From Streptomyces sp. CB03234 (GTDB lineage Bacteria > Actinomycetota > Actinomycetes > Streptomycetales > Streptomycetaceae), in the NCBI RefSeq assembly GCF_001905885.1, contig NZ_LIYH01000001.1:124001-188000 (forward strand): a stretch of 64,000 bases of DNA, in the 5' to 3' direction. The translations under genes were made by a program, and so were the position numbers. A model generated the notes under the pieces. The model searched no databases. It was not told the DNA's origin and saw only the letters and a list, made by a program, of their open reading frames with translations. Each line of letters opens with the position of its first letter. Position 1 is the stretch's first letter. Positions 8,686-17,781 of this stretch are shown here, one piece after another.

Positions 8686-11067
8686 GTGTCGTACATCAGA
8701 GGTGTGTTGAGCGCCGCCGCCGTACTGGCCGTCCTGGTGGGGGCAACAGCCGCCGCTCCCGCCCCCACCGCCCCCGTGCACGACGACGCCGCGCACGGCA
8801 CCGTCGAGGGGCAGCACGACGGGCATGTCATCGACGGGCCCTTCAGCGCCCGGCAGCGGCAGCAGCGCCAGGTGGCGCTGGAGCAGGTGCTGAGCGGGCG
8901 GGCGAAGGTGGAGCGGCGCGGCGGCTCCAGGGTCGTGAGGCTCGGCGACCGCAAGTACGTCGAGCTGGGGCGGGAGCGCACCGACAAGATCTTCACGATC
9001 CTGGTCGAGTTCGGCGACAAGGTCGACGACACCACGATGTACGACCCGGACGGCCCGGGCGGGCCGAAGCCGCCCGTTGTCAAGTACGGCGGTACGCCGG
9101 GCCCGCTGCACAACCGGATCCCCGAGCCGGACCGTACGAAAAACAACTCCACGGCCTGGCACGCGGACTACGACCGCGAGCACTTCCAGCGGCTGTACTT
9201 CGGCGAGGGCGACGGGGTGGAGTCGCTGAAGACGTACTACGAGAAGACCTCTTCCGGCCGGTACTCGGTGGAGGGGGAGGTCTCGGACTGGGTGAAGGTC
9301 GAGTACAACGAGGCCCGGTACGGCTCGAACTACTGCGGCGGCAACAACTGCCCCAATGTCGAGGACCTGGTCTTCGACGGGGTGGCGGCCTGGGTGGCGG
9401 ACCAGAAGGCGAAGGGCAGGACGGACGGTGACATCAGGGCGCAGGTGGCCCGTTTCGACGAATGGGACCGCACGGACCACGACAACGACGGGAACTTCAA
9501 CGAGCCGGACGGCTACATCGACCACTTCCAGATCGTGCACGCGGGCGAGGACGGTTCGGCGGGCGGTGGTGCGCAGGGCGGTGACGCGCTGTGGGCGCAC
9601 CGGGGGTACGCGTACAGCCGGGACGACGGCGACACCGGTCCGGCGGGGTTCCGGGCGGGGGGTGTGGCGATCGGTGACACGGGCGTCTGGGTGGGTGACT
9701 ACACGATGCAGCCGGAGAACGGCGGGCTGGGCGTCTTCGCCCACGAGTACGCGCACGACCTGGGCCTGCCCGACCTGTACGACACCAACAACGTGGCGGG
9801 CGTGGAGAACTCGGTCGGTTTCTGGTCCCTGATGTCGTCCGGGTCGTGGCTGGGCACCGGCAAGGACTCGATCGGCGACCTGCCGGGCGACATGACGGCC
9901 TGGGACAAGCTCCAGCTGGGCTGGCTCGATTACGAGAAGGCCGAGGCGGCGACCGCGTCGACGCACACGCTGGGCGTCTCCGCGTACAACACCGACCGGC
10001 CGCAGGCGCTGGTCGTGGAGCTGCCGGAGAAGACGGTCACCACGCCGGTGGTGAAGCCGGCCGGGGGCGCGGGGCAGTGGTGGAGCGACCACGGCGACGA
10101 CCTGTCCCACACGCTGACCCGGACGGTCGACCTGACCGGCCGTTCCTCCGCCTCGCTCGCACTCGACGGCTGGTGGGACATCGAGAAGGACTACGACTAC
10201 CTGTACACGCAGGTCTCCACGGACGGCGGGGAGAGCTGGAAGACGGTCGACGGTACGGCCGACGGTGCGGCGATCACCCGGGACGGCGGCGACAAGCCGG
10301 CGCTGACGGGGGTTTCGGAGACGTACCGCAAGCTGGTGTACCCGCTGGACGCGTACGCCGGGAAGCGGATCGTCGTGCGTTTCCGCTACCGGACGGACGG
10401 CGGCGTGGCGGGCAAGGGGTTCGCGGCGGACAACATCTCGGTGAAGGCCGACGGTGTGACGCTGTTCACGGACGACGCCGAGGGGGAGGGCAACGGTGGC
10501 TGGGCGGCGCGGGGGTTCGCGCGGGTCGGGGAGGCGGTCACCGGCGACCACCCGCAGTACTACATCGCGGAGAACCGGCAGTACGTGTCGTACGACCGGA
10601 CCCTGGAGACCGGTCCGTACCACTTCGGCTTCCCCGAGCCCCGGGACAACTGGGTGGAGCACTACGCCTACCGGCCCGGCCTGATGATCTGGCAGTGGGA
10701 CACCTCGCAGCGGGACAACAACGTCACCGACCATCCGGGCCAGGGCCTGCTGCTGCCGGTGGACGCCCATCCACGGCCGATGACGTGGGCGGACGGCACT
10801 CTGATGTCGAACAAGATCACGCCGTACGACGCGGCGTTCAGCCGTAGCCCCACGCCCGGCTTCACCCTGCACAAGCAGGGTGTACCGCACTACATCAGGC
10901 CGCATGCGGGCAATCCGGTCTTCGATGACCACAAGGGTGTGTACTGGTACGCCGTCAACCGGTTCGGTGGTGTGCGCACCACGGACACCAACACCCGGAT
11001 CACGGTGGCGGCTCAGCCGTCGAACGGATCGTCGGTCACCGTGACAGTGGGCCCCTCGGTCGGGTGA
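8686..11067 (+). CDS. secreted M6-family metalloprotease (immune inhibitor A type), copy 1
   Basis: 793 aa. GTG 8686 follows AGGGGAGGA (8668-8676) and begins a signal peptide (SYIRGVLSAAAVLAVLVGA). A propeptide with a basic region precedes the catalytic domain, which starts near TDKIFTILVEFGDKV. The zinc site is HEYAHDLGLPD with the first His at about residue 353, followed by the Met-turn region FWSLMSSGSW. The C-terminal part has the InhA-type blocks WWSDHGDD, WWDIEKDYDYLY and WQWDTS. It is expected to degrade extracellular proteins. It is clearly a paralogue of the next gene along its whole length, and the ribosome-binding region is conserved between them. Confidence 0.92.
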   Translation: MSYIRGVLSAAAVLAVLVGATAAAPAPTAPVHDDAAHGTVEGQHDGHVIDGPFSARQRQQRQVALEQVLSGRAKVERRGGSRVVRLGDRKYVELGRERTDKIFTILVEFGDKVDDTTMYDPDGPGGPKPPVVKYGGTPGPLHNRIPEPDRTKNNSTAWHADYDREHFQRLYFGEGDGVESLKTYYEKTSSGRYSVEGEVSDWVKVEYNEARYGSNYCGGNNCPNVEDLVFDGVAAWVADQKAKGRTDGDIRAQVARFDEWDRTDHDNDGNFNEPDGYIDHFQIVHAGEDGSAGGGAQGGDALWAHRGYAYSRDDGDTGPAGFRAGGVAIGDTGVWVGDYTMQPENGGLGVFAHEYAHDLGLPDLYDTNNVAGVENSVGFWSLMSSGSWLGTGKDSIGDLPGDMTAWDKLQLGWLDYEKAEAATASTHTLGVSAYNTDRPQALVVELPEKTVTTPVVKPAGGAGQWWSDHGDDLSHTLTRTVDLTGRSSASLALDGWWDIEKDYDYLYTQVSTDGGESWKTVDGTADGAAITRDGGDKPALTGVSETYRKLVYPLDAYAGKRIVVRFRYRTDGGVAGKGFAADNISVKADGVTLFTDDAEGEGNGGWAARGFARVGEAVTGDHPQYYIAENRQYVSYDRTLETGPYHFGFPEPRDNWVEHYAYRPGLMIWQWDTSQRDNNVTDHPGQGLLLPVDAHPRPMTWADGTLMSNKITPYDAAFSRSPTPGFTLHKQGVPHYIRPHAGNPVFDDHKGVYWYAVNRFGGVRTTDTNTRITVAAQPSNGSSVTVTVGPSVG

Positions 11068-11265
11068 CCAGGGCGCTTTCCCCGGTCGCCGCTGTTCGCA
11101 ATGCGGATCGGCTTGTTCACATAGAGCACTTGGCCTGGGCAAGTCAAGATCTGTCTTTTCGCGTCATTCTCCGGTCGAATGTCGTCACTTGTGGCGCGAC
11201 ACCGCACGCGGATAACACATCGACCCCCCATCCGCGGTTCGCGGGCGCGGGGAGGACAAGATCAA

Positions 11266-13722
11266 GTGACCAGCAGACGACGGGCTTTCAGAGCCTCCGC
11301 GGTGATCGTGGCGCTGGCCGCCACCGCCGCGACGGCCTCGGCCTTCACGACGGCCCAGGCCGACAACCGCCCCACCAACGGCATCGAGCGCCACGACCCG
11401 GCGCCCGGCGCGCACGACGCGGGGCACGGGGCCCCCGGGCACGACCACGCCGCCCAGGTCGACCACGACCTCGACGGCCCGTTCAGCAAGCAGCAGGCCC
11501 AACAGCGCGAGGCGGCGCTGGAGCAGGTGCTGGCCGGCGACCTCAAGGTGGAGCGCAGGGGTGCCTCCAAGGTCGTCAAGCTCGACGACAAGAAGTACGT
11601 CGAGCTGGGCCGCGAGAAGACCGACAAGATCTTCACGATCCTGGTCGAGTTCGGCGACAAGGTCGACAACACCACGCTCATCGACCGCGCGGACGACGGC
11701 GACGACCACACGCTCAAGCCGAAGTTCGGCGGCACGCCCGGCCCGCTGCACAACCGGATAGCCGAGCCGGACCGTACGAAGGACAATTCGACGGCCTGGC
11801 AGAAGGACTACAACCAGCAGCACTTCCAGGACCTGTACTTCGGCACCGGCAAGGACAAGAAGACCGGTCAGCAGAAGCAGTCCCTGAAGACCTACTACGA
11901 GAAGACCTCCTCGGGCCGCTACTCGGTCGACGGCGAGGTCTCCGACTGGGTCAAGGTCGAGTACAACGAGGCCCGCTACGGCTCGAACTACTGTGGCAGC
12001 AGCAACTGCTCCAACGTGTGGGACGCCGTCCGCGACGGTGTGACCGCGTGGACCGCCCAGCAAAAGGCGGCGGGCAAGACCGACGCCGAGATCAAGGCGC
12101 AGCTCGCCCAGTACGACCAGTGGGACCGCTACGACTTCGACGCCGACGGCAACTTCAACGAGGCCGACGGCTACATCGACCACTTCCAGATCGTCCACGC
12201 CGGCGAGGACGAGTCCGCGGGCGGCGGCGCCCAGGGCGGCGACGCGCTGTGGGCCCACCGCTGGTACGCGTACGGCACCGACGCCGGCAAGACCGGCCCG
12301 GCGCACAACAAGGCCGGCGGTACGCAGATCGGCGACACCGGCATCTGGGTCGGCGACTACACGATGCAGCCGGAGAACGGCGGCCTCGGCGTCTTCGCCC
12401 ACGAGTACGGCCACGACCTGGGCCTGCCGGACCTGTACGACACCTCCGGCCGGCCGGGCGCCGAGAACTCGACCGGCTTCTGGTCCCTGATGTCGTCCGG
12501 CTCTTGGCTCGGCACCGGCAAGAACGAGATCGGCGACCTGCCGGGCGACATGACCGCCTGGGACAAGCTCCAGCTCGGCTGGCTCAACTACGAGAAGGCC
12601 AAGGCGGCGACCGCCTCCAAGCACACCCTCGGGGTCGCGGAGTACAACACCAAGAACCCGCAGGCCCTCGTCGTCGAGCTGCCGAAGAAGAAGGTCACCA
12701 CCCCGGTCGTGAAGCCCGCCGAGGGCTCCAGGCAGTGGTGGAGCGACATGGGTGACGACCTCAAGAACACCCTCACCCGCTCCGTCGACCTCACCGGCAA
12801 GACCAAGGCCGAGCTGACGCTCGACGGCTGGTGGGACATCGAGAAGGACTACGACTACCTCTACACCGAGGTGTCGACCGACGGCGGCAAGAACTGGACC
12901 GCCCTGGCGGGCACGGCCGACGGCAAGGCCATCCCGGCCGACGCGAGCGGCGCCCCGGCGCTGACGGACGTCTCCGGCTCGTGGCAGAAGCTGGTGTACC
13001 CGCTCGACGCGTACGCGGGGAAGAAGGTCGACCTCCGCTTCCGCTACCAGACCGACGGCGGCGCGGGCGGCAAGGGCTTCACGGCCGACGCCATCACCCT
13101 GACCGCGGACGGCGCGGCGGTCTTCTCGGACAACGCCGAGGGCGACGACAACGGCTGGACCGCCAAGGGCTTCTCCCGGATCGGTGAGTCCTTCACCAAC
13201 GAGTACGACCAGTACTACATCGCCGAGAACCGCCAGTACGTCTCGTACGACAAGACCCTCGAGGTCGGCCCGTACAACTTCGGCTTCGCGGCGCCGATGG
13301 ACAGCTGGGTGGAGCACTACCCGTACCAGACCGGCCTGCTGGTCTGGCAGTGGGACACCTCCCAGAAGGACAACAACACCGCCGTCCACCCGGGCCAGGG
13401 CCTGATCCTGCCGGTCGACGCGCACGCCACGCCGGTGAAGTGGGCCGACGGCACGCTGATGCGCAACCGCATCCAGTCCTACGACTCGCCCTTCAGCCTC
13501 TACCGGACGAACGGCCTCACCCTGCACAAGGCGGGTGTCGCGGCCACGATCGCGTCCCAGCCGGGTGTCCCGGTCTTCGACGACCGCAAGGGCGTCTACT
13601 GGTACGAGTCGAACCCGCGTGCGGGCGTCAAGGTAACTGACACCAACACCAAGATCGCGATCGTCAAGCAGCCGAAGAACGGCCGGACGATCACGGTCCA
13701 GGTCGGCCCGTCGACGAAGTAG
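11266..13722 (+). CDS. secreted M6-family metalloprotease (immune inhibitor A type), copy 2
   Basis: 818 aa. GTG 11266 has the same leader block as copy 1 (GGGGAGGACAAGATCAA just upstream). The signal peptide runs from TSRRRAFRASAVIVAL to about residue 33, followed by a His/Asp-rich prodomain stretch (HDAGHGAPGHDHAAQ) absent from copy 1. The zinc motif HEYGHDLGLPD starts at residue 379. An extra Lys/Gln-rich insertion (GKDKKTGQQKQ) lies before the SLKTYYEKTSSGRYSV block shared with copy 1. Two nearly full-length copies in tandem imply a gene duplication and subfunctionalisation. A strong hairpin follows 27 bp after the stop. Confidence 0.92.
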   Translation: MTSRRRAFRASAVIVALAATAATASAFTTAQADNRPTNGIERHDPAPGAHDAGHGAPGHDHAAQVDHDLDGPFSKQQAQQREAALEQVLAGDLKVERRGASKVVKLDDKKYVELGREKTDKIFTILVEFGDKVDNTTLIDRADDGDDHTLKPKFGGTPGPLHNRIAEPDRTKDNSTAWQKDYNQQHFQDLYFGTGKDKKTGQQKQSLKTYYEKTSSGRYSVDGEVSDWVKVEYNEARYGSNYCGSSNCSNVWDAVRDGVTAWTAQQKAAGKTDAEIKAQLAQYDQWDRYDFDADGNFNEADGYIDHFQIVHAGEDESAGGGAQGGDALWAHRWYAYGTDAGKTGPAHNKAGGTQIGDTGIWVGDYTMQPENGGLGVFAHEYGHDLGLPDLYDTSGRPGAENSTGFWSLMSSGSWLGTGKNEIGDLPGDMTAWDKLQLGWLNYEKAKAATASKHTLGVAEYNTKNPQALVVELPKKKVTTPVVKPAEGSRQWWSDMGDDLKNTLTRSVDLTGKTKAELTLDGWWDIEKDYDYLYTEVSTDGGKNWTALAGTADGKAIPADASGAPALTDVSGSWQKLVYPLDAYAGKKVDLRFRYQTDGGAGGKGFTADAITLTADGAAVFSDNAEGDDNGWTAKGFSRIGESFTNEYDQYYIAENRQYVSYDKTLEVGPYNFGFAAPMDSWVEHYPYQTGLLVWQWDTSQKDNNTAVHPGQGLILPVDAHATPVKWADGTLMRNRIQSYDSPFSLYRTNGLTLHKAGVAATIASQPGVPVFDDRKGVYWYESNPRAGVKVTDTNTKIAIVKQPKNGRTITVQVGPSTK

Positions 13723-13748
13723 TCCGCATCGTCGCAGGTCAGAGCATG

Positions 13749-13782
13749 ATCGGCCGTCGCCCTCTAGCGGGCGGCGGCCGAT
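13749..13782 (+). terminator. factor-independent-like terminator after protease copy 2
   Basis: Two 14-nt arms (13749-13762 and 13769-13782) pair throughout with one G-T wobble around a TCTAGC loop, followed by TCTGTTT. It sits 26 bp past the protease stop. Confidence 0.85.
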
Positions 13783-13845
13783 TCTGTTTAGGTGCGTGGT
13801 GACCCATTCTTATTGACACACCATCTCACGGGGGAGTGGTTCAGC

Positions 13846-14181
13846 ATGCCCGGTGGAGGTTTCACCAAGTTGCCCGGCGGCAAGGTCGTGGTCGCGCTCA
13901 GCCTGCCGAGCCCGGTCGGCGACGGCTCCACGGTCCGCGTCCTGGTCCACGCCGCCAACCGCGCCCGCGCCCTGACCCGGCTGCGGAACCTGGGGCTCCG
14001 CGCGGTCTACCTGCGCGGCAACACCCACCCGCCCACCCCGGACGAGATCACCGCGGTGCTCCACCACCCCGACGGCCTGCTGTGGCGCACGGTCCCCGAA
14101 TCCCACACCGAGCTCTGGCACCCCATCCGCGCCCTGCTGCCCCAATCCCGCGCCTGGGGCGCCCCCAGAGGCGCGTCGTAG
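13846..14181 (+). CDS. conserved hypothetical protein of about 111 aa
   Basis: Starts at ATG 13846 after GGGGGAG (13830-13836). The protein begins PGGGFTKLPGGKVVVALSLP, then GSTVRVLVHAANRARALTRLRNLGLRAVYLRGN and PPTPDEITAVLHHPDGLLWR. I recognise it only as a protein common in Streptomyces with no known role; it is soluble, with no signal or membrane segment. A longer reading from GTG 13792 is possible but would overlap the terminator spacing and lacks a ribosome-binding site. Confidence 0.6.
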   Translation: MPGGGFTKLPGGKVVVALSLPSPVGDGSTVRVLVHAANRARALTRLRNLGLRAVYLRGNTHPPTPDEITAVLHHPDGLLWRTVPESHTELWHPIRALLPQSRAWGAPRGAS

Positions 14182-14274
14182 GGCACCGGCCCTTCGGCCC
14201 GGCCCCGTAGCGCCCGTAGCACCCGCAGCGCCCGTACGCCCCTGGCCCGCCGCCCGGCGCGCAGGACCCCGCCC

Positions 14275-14372
14275 GAGCGGCGCCGGTTCAGCGTCCGGCC
14301 GGTGGGGCCCGGCCTGGGCGTCCGGCCCGCAGGGGCCCCGGCCGAGCGGCGCTGGTTCAGCGTCCGGCCGGT
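14275..14372. repeat. direct repeat, two 29-bp copies 69 bp apart
   Basis: Copies at 14275-14303 and 14344-14372 begin GAGCGGCG and end GTCCGGCCGGT, differing at one position. The 240-bp gap between the hypothetical gene and pncA holds only this and other GC-rich short repeats; I see no gene in it. Confidence 0.75.
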
Positions 14373-14422
14373 TCGGCCCGACAAGCGCCCCGCCGCGGGC
14401 TCCGCGGGGGAGGATGTCGGGT

Positions 14423-15031
14423 TCAGACGCCTCCGGCGCGGGTTTCGACGACCGGCTTGCCGGTCAGCTCGACGCCCGCGTCCCGGAGCTCCTTCAGGGC
14501 CCGCTCCGTGGTCTCCGCCGCAACGCCGGCCGTCAGGTCCAGCAGCACCTGGGTACGGAACCCCTCATGGGCCGCGTCCAGGGCGGTGGCGCGTACGCAG
14601 TGGTCGGTGGCGATGCCCACCACGTCCACCTCCGTCACCTGCCGCTCCCGCAGCCAGTCGGCCAGCCGGACGTCGTTCTCGTCGGTCCCCTCGAAGCCGC
14701 TGTACGCCGCCGCGTACGCGCCCTTGTCGAACACCGCGTCGACGGCGCCCGAGGCGACCGTCGGCGCGAAGTTCGGGTGGAAGCCCACCCCCTCCGTACC
14801 GGCCACGCAGTGCCGCGGCCAGGAGTGGACGTAATCGGGCCGCTCCGAGAAGTGGTCGCCCGGGTCGACGTGGTGGTCACGGGTGGCCACCACGTGCTGG
14901 TAGACGGCCCCGGCGGCCTCGCCGACCAGGTCCGTGATGGCGGCGGCGACATCCGCGCCCCCCGCCACCGCGAGGCTGCCGCCTTCGCAGAAGTCGTTCT
15001 GTACGTCGACGACGATCAGTGCGCGGTGCAT
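14423..15031 (-). CDS. pncA: nicotinamidase (isochorismatase-like hydrolase)
   Basis: 202 aa. Hydrolyses nicotinamide to nicotinate in the NAD salvage pathway. The catalytic triad is visible: Asp9 (IVVDVQNDF), Lys103 (VFDKGAYAAAYSGFEGT) and Cys145 (GIATDHCVRATALDA), with the metal-site block RDHHVDPGDHF at 51-61. The G-x-E-G-V-G-F-H-P segment is typical of bacterial and yeast nicotinamidases. The next gene downstream of its promoter region on the same strand is pncB, which uses the product, so the two form one salvage unit although 123 bp separate them. Confidence 0.93.
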   Translation of the reverse strand: MHRALIVVDVQNDFCEGGSLAVAGGADVAAAITDLVGEAAGAVYQHVVATRDHHVDPGDHFSERPDYVHSWPRHCVAGTEGVGFHPNFAPTVASGAVDAVFDKGAYAAAYSGFEGTDENDVRLADWLRERQVTEVDVVGIATDHCVRATALDAAHEGFRTQVLLDLTAGVAAETTERALKELRDAGVELTGKPVVETRAGGV

Positions 15032-15154
15032 GGCGGGTGTCCTTCGGTGGGGGAGAGGTCGGTGGGACGTTCGCGCGTGGTTCCGGGGGATGGGATCGAG
15101 CCTAGAGACTTACCCGGCCCGGCGGGAGGGGGCACCTCCGCCGCCGCCCACGTC

Positions 15155-16483
15155 TCAGACGTACTCGGTCGGGATCACGGCCTCGCCCCGCGACAGCTGG
15201 ATCGCCGACATCGGCAGCCCCGCCAGCGCAGCCATGTGCCGCTCGCGCGCCGCGTCCAGCGGCTCACGGGCCACGATCTCGCCGCCCTTGACGAGCTCCA
15301 CCAGCAGCTGCCGGTCCGCGAGCTCCACCGGCACCGGCCCGGTGCCGACGACCTCCGCCTCGGCCACCCCGTCCGCGTCCACGCGCCGGGCCGCCCACTT
15401 GCGGCCACCGACGGACATCTTGCCGCCCAGCGACTTCTTCGCCACCGAGCGCAACGGCGCCTTCGGGTCGGCGGACTCGGCGCGGGCGACCAGCTTGTAG
15501 ACCATCGAGCAGGTCGGGTGACCGCTGCCGGTCACCAGCTGCGTCCCCACCCCGTACGCGTCGACCGGCGCCGCCGCCAGCGACGCGATCGCGTACTCGT
15601 CCAGGTCGGAGGTGACGACGATCTTCGTGTCGCGCGCCCCCAGCTCGTCCAGCTGCTGGCGCACCCGGTGCGCCACCAGCAGCAGGTCACCGGAGTCGAT
15701 GCGCACCGCGCCCAGCTCCATACCCGCGATCTCCACGGCGGTACGCACCGCCTCGGCCACGTCGTAGGTGTCGACGAGCAGCGTCGTACCCCGGCCCAGG
15801 GAGTCCACCTGCGCCCGGAAGGCGTCCCGCTCGGTGTCGTGGAGGAGGGTGAACGCGTGCGCGGACGTGCCGACCGTCGGGATGCCGTAGCGGAAGCCCG
15901 CCGCCAGGTCGGAGGTGGACGAGAAGCCGCCCACGTACGCGGCGCGGGCCGCGGCGACCGCGGACAGCTCGTGGGTGCGCCGGGCGCCCATCTCGATCAG
16001 CCGCCGCTCGCCGGCCGCGGCGGACATCCGGGAGGCGGCGGCCGCGATCGCCGAGTCGTGGTTGAGGATCGACAGGATCACGGTCTCCAGCAGCACGCAC
16101 TCGGCGAAGGAGCCCTCGACCCGCAGGATCGGCGAGCCGGGGAAGTACACCTCGCCCTCGGGGTAGCCCCAGATGTCGCCGCCGAAGCGGTAGTCCGCGA
16201 GCCAGGCGAGCGTCGGCTCGTCGACGATGCCGCGCTCGCGGAGGAAGCCGAGGACGCCGGCGTCGAAGCGGAAGTTCTCCACGGCGTCCAGCACGCGGCC
16301 GGTGCCGGCCACGACGCCGTACCGCCGCCCCTCGGGCAGCCGCCGGGTGAACACCTCGAAGACCGACCGCCGGTCGGCCGTGCCGCCCCGCAGTGCCGCC
16401 TGGAGCATCGTCAGCTCGTACTGGTCGGTGAAGAGCGCGGTAGACGGCACGTCCACCGGCAGCCCAAGATCCGCAGCATTCAT
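15155..16483 (-). CDS. pncB: nicotinate phosphoribosyltransferase
   Basis: 442 aa, normal family length. Converts nicotinate and PRPP to nicotinate mononucleotide. Visible features: FTDQYELTMLQAAL at the N-terminus, RRLIEMGARRTHELSA, GTSAHAFTLLHDTE (the region of the phospho-accepting His), LLVDTYDV, IDSGDLL and VTSDLDEYAI. The ATG at 16483 starts a leaderless-looking or short-leader mRNA, divergent from clpS across 104 bp. The pncB-clpS divergent pair is conserved in actinobacteria (Rv1330c/Rv1331 in M. tuberculosis). Confidence 0.95.
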   Translation of the reverse strand: MNAADLGLPVDVPSTALFTDQYELTMLQAALRGGTADRRSVFEVFTRRLPEGRRYGVVAGTGRVLDAVENFRFDAGVLGFLRERGIVDEPTLAWLADYRFGGDIWGYPEGEVYFPGSPILRVEGSFAECVLLETVILSILNHDSAIAAAASRMSAAAGERRLIEMGARRTHELSAVAAARAAYVGGFSSTSDLAAGFRYGIPTVGTSAHAFTLLHDTERDAFRAQVDSLGRGTTLLVDTYDVAEAVRTAVEIAGMELGAVRIDSGDLLLVAHRVRQQLDELGARDTKIVVTSDLDEYAIASLAAAPVDAYGVGTQLVTGSGHPTCSMVYKLVARAESADPKAPLRSVAKKSLGGKMSVGGRKWAARRVDADGVAEAEVVGTGPVPVELADRQLLVELVKGGEIVAREPLDAARERHMAALAGLPMSAIQLSRGEAVIPTEYV

Positions 16484-16587
16484 ACGACGATGCTACCCCC
16501 GAATACTCGTCAGAGTGACGATTTCAGAGGCGCCCTGTTCGCGCCCCGTTTGTGCGACCCCCCACCCTGAGTGGCAGCATGGGCTAG

Positions 16588-16893
16588 GTGAGTGTTGCTC
16601 CCGCAGAGATCGAACGCACCGAAGCGGCCGAAGAGGGTTTCGCCGTCACCGAACCCGACGTGCCCTGGGTGACGATCGTCCACAACGACCCGGTCAACCT
16701 CATGAGCTACGTCACCTACGTCTTCCAGGCGTACTTCGGCTACTCCAAGGACAAGGCGCACAAGCTGATGCTGGACGTGCACCACAAGGGCCGGGCCGTC
16801 GTCTCCAGCGGTACCCGCGAGGAGATGGAACGGGACGTGCAGGCCATGCACGGCTACGGGCTGTGGGCGACCCTCTCCCAGGACCGCACCTGA
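16588..16893 (+). CDS. clpS: ATP-dependent Clp protease adaptor ClpS
   Basis: 101 aa. Delivers N-degron substrates to ClpC/ClpP. The core [36 protein letters not shown] and the later VHHKGRAVV...[19 protein letters not shown] are the ClpS fold, with the Asn-Asp-Pro substrate-binding turn. The N-terminal about 25 residues are acidic and flexible, as usual. It starts at GTG 16588 and its TGA overlaps the ATG of the following DUF2017 gene by one base, so the two are translationally coupled. Confidence 0.95.
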   Translation: MSVAPAEIERTEAAEEGFAVTEPDVPWVTIVHNDPVNLMSYVTYVFQAYFGYSKDKAHKLMLDVHHKGRAVVSSGTREEMERDVQAMHGYGLWATLSQDRT

Positions 16894-17468
16894 TGAGCGG
16901 GCACTTCGAGGCGCTGCCCGGCGGCGGCGCGGCCGTCCCGCTCGACGAGGTCGAGATCTCCATCCTCCGCTCCCTGGCCGTCCAGCTCCTGGAGCTGATC
17001 GGCCCCGGCGAGGTGCCGCCCAAGGGCGAGGACCCGCTCGCCGAGCTGTTCCGCGCGGGCCCCACCGAGCCGCCGGCCGACCCGGCGCTGGCCCGCCTCT
17101 TCCCCAACGCGTACGAGGACGGCGACGAGGAGCTGCGCGCCGCGTCCGCCGAGTTCCGCCGCTACACCGAGAACGACCTGCGCGCCCGCAAGCGCGAGGA
17201 CGCCCTCACCGTCGTACGCAGCCTGGACACCCTGAGCGTGGCGGGCGAGGGCGGCGCGGTGCTGAAGCTGACGGCCGACGAGGCGCGCCACTGGCTCGGC
17301 GCGCTCAACGACCTGCGGCTGACCATCGGCACCCGGCTGGACGTCAGGGACGACGACGAGAACGAGGCGCTGTACCGGCTGCCGGACTCCGACCCGCGCA
17401 AGCCGATGGTCATGGCGTACCTGTGGCTGGGGGCGCTCCAGGAGACGCTCGTCGAGACCCTCATGTGA
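16893..17468 (+). CDS. DUF2017-family protein
   Basis: 191 aa, all-alpha and acidic, with no membrane segment. Family blocks: VDLDEVEISILRSLAVQL-like opening after a short Gly-rich leader, DPALARLFPNAY, FRRYTENDLRARKREDA and ARHWLGALNDLRLTIGTRL, ending YLWLGALQETLVETLM. It always follows clpS in actinobacteria (Rv1332 position). Biochemical role unknown; the coupling suggests a link to ClpS-dependent proteolysis. Confidence 0.9.
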   Translation: MSGHFEALPGGGAAVPLDEVEISILRSLAVQLLELIGPGEVPPKGEDPLAELFRAGPTEPPADPALARLFPNAYEDGDEELRAASAEFRRYTENDLRARKREDALTVVRSLDTLSVAGEGGAVLKLTADEARHWLGALNDLRLTIGTRLDVRDDDENEALYRLPDSDPRKPMVMAYLWLGALQETLVETLM

Positions 17469-17516
17469 CGTTCGTTCGTTCAGCGGACCCTAAAATCCGG
17501 ATAACGATCCGGTCAC

Positions 17517-17545
17517 CACCCCGGCCCCCTTTATGGGCCGGGGTG
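17517..17545 (+). terminator. terminator hairpin after the clpS-DUF2017 unit
   Basis: Eleven-base arms CACCCCGGCCC (17517-17527) and GGGCCGGGGTG (17535-17545) pair perfectly around a 7-nt loop. The 313-bp gap 17469-17781 holds this hairpin and then the promoter/leader region of the permease; no gene is seen in it. Confidence 0.8.
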
Positions 17546-17781
17546 ACCCTTGTCCGGTTTTTCCTGTGCCGGGAGTCACAGAGGTCCGTCTCGATCATTG
17601 ATGCGGCCGTGATAAATCTTCTCGAATCGCCCGGGGACGCCACCCCTGTGCCCGGGTGCGCTTCGGCCGGCAGACCGTCGGTGGCACTCCATCCATATCC
17701 GGGGGGATCAGGACCTGATCCGCAGTCACGCGCAGTCCAGTGCGAACGACGCGGATCGGCGTGGAGAAAGGCGCAGCAACC

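Noticed and set aside
8617..11142. 841-codon open frame opposite protease copy 1 (and a similar one at 11185-13527 opposite copy 2)
   Set aside because: Long antisense frames are expected in very GC-rich coding DNA; the translations are low complexity (Arg/Val/Gly) and mirror the protease genes.
13846..14181. Calling this hypothetical protein an SsgA-like or regulator protein
   Set aside because: It has no SALP or DNA-binding features; only a conserved pattern of unknown meaning.
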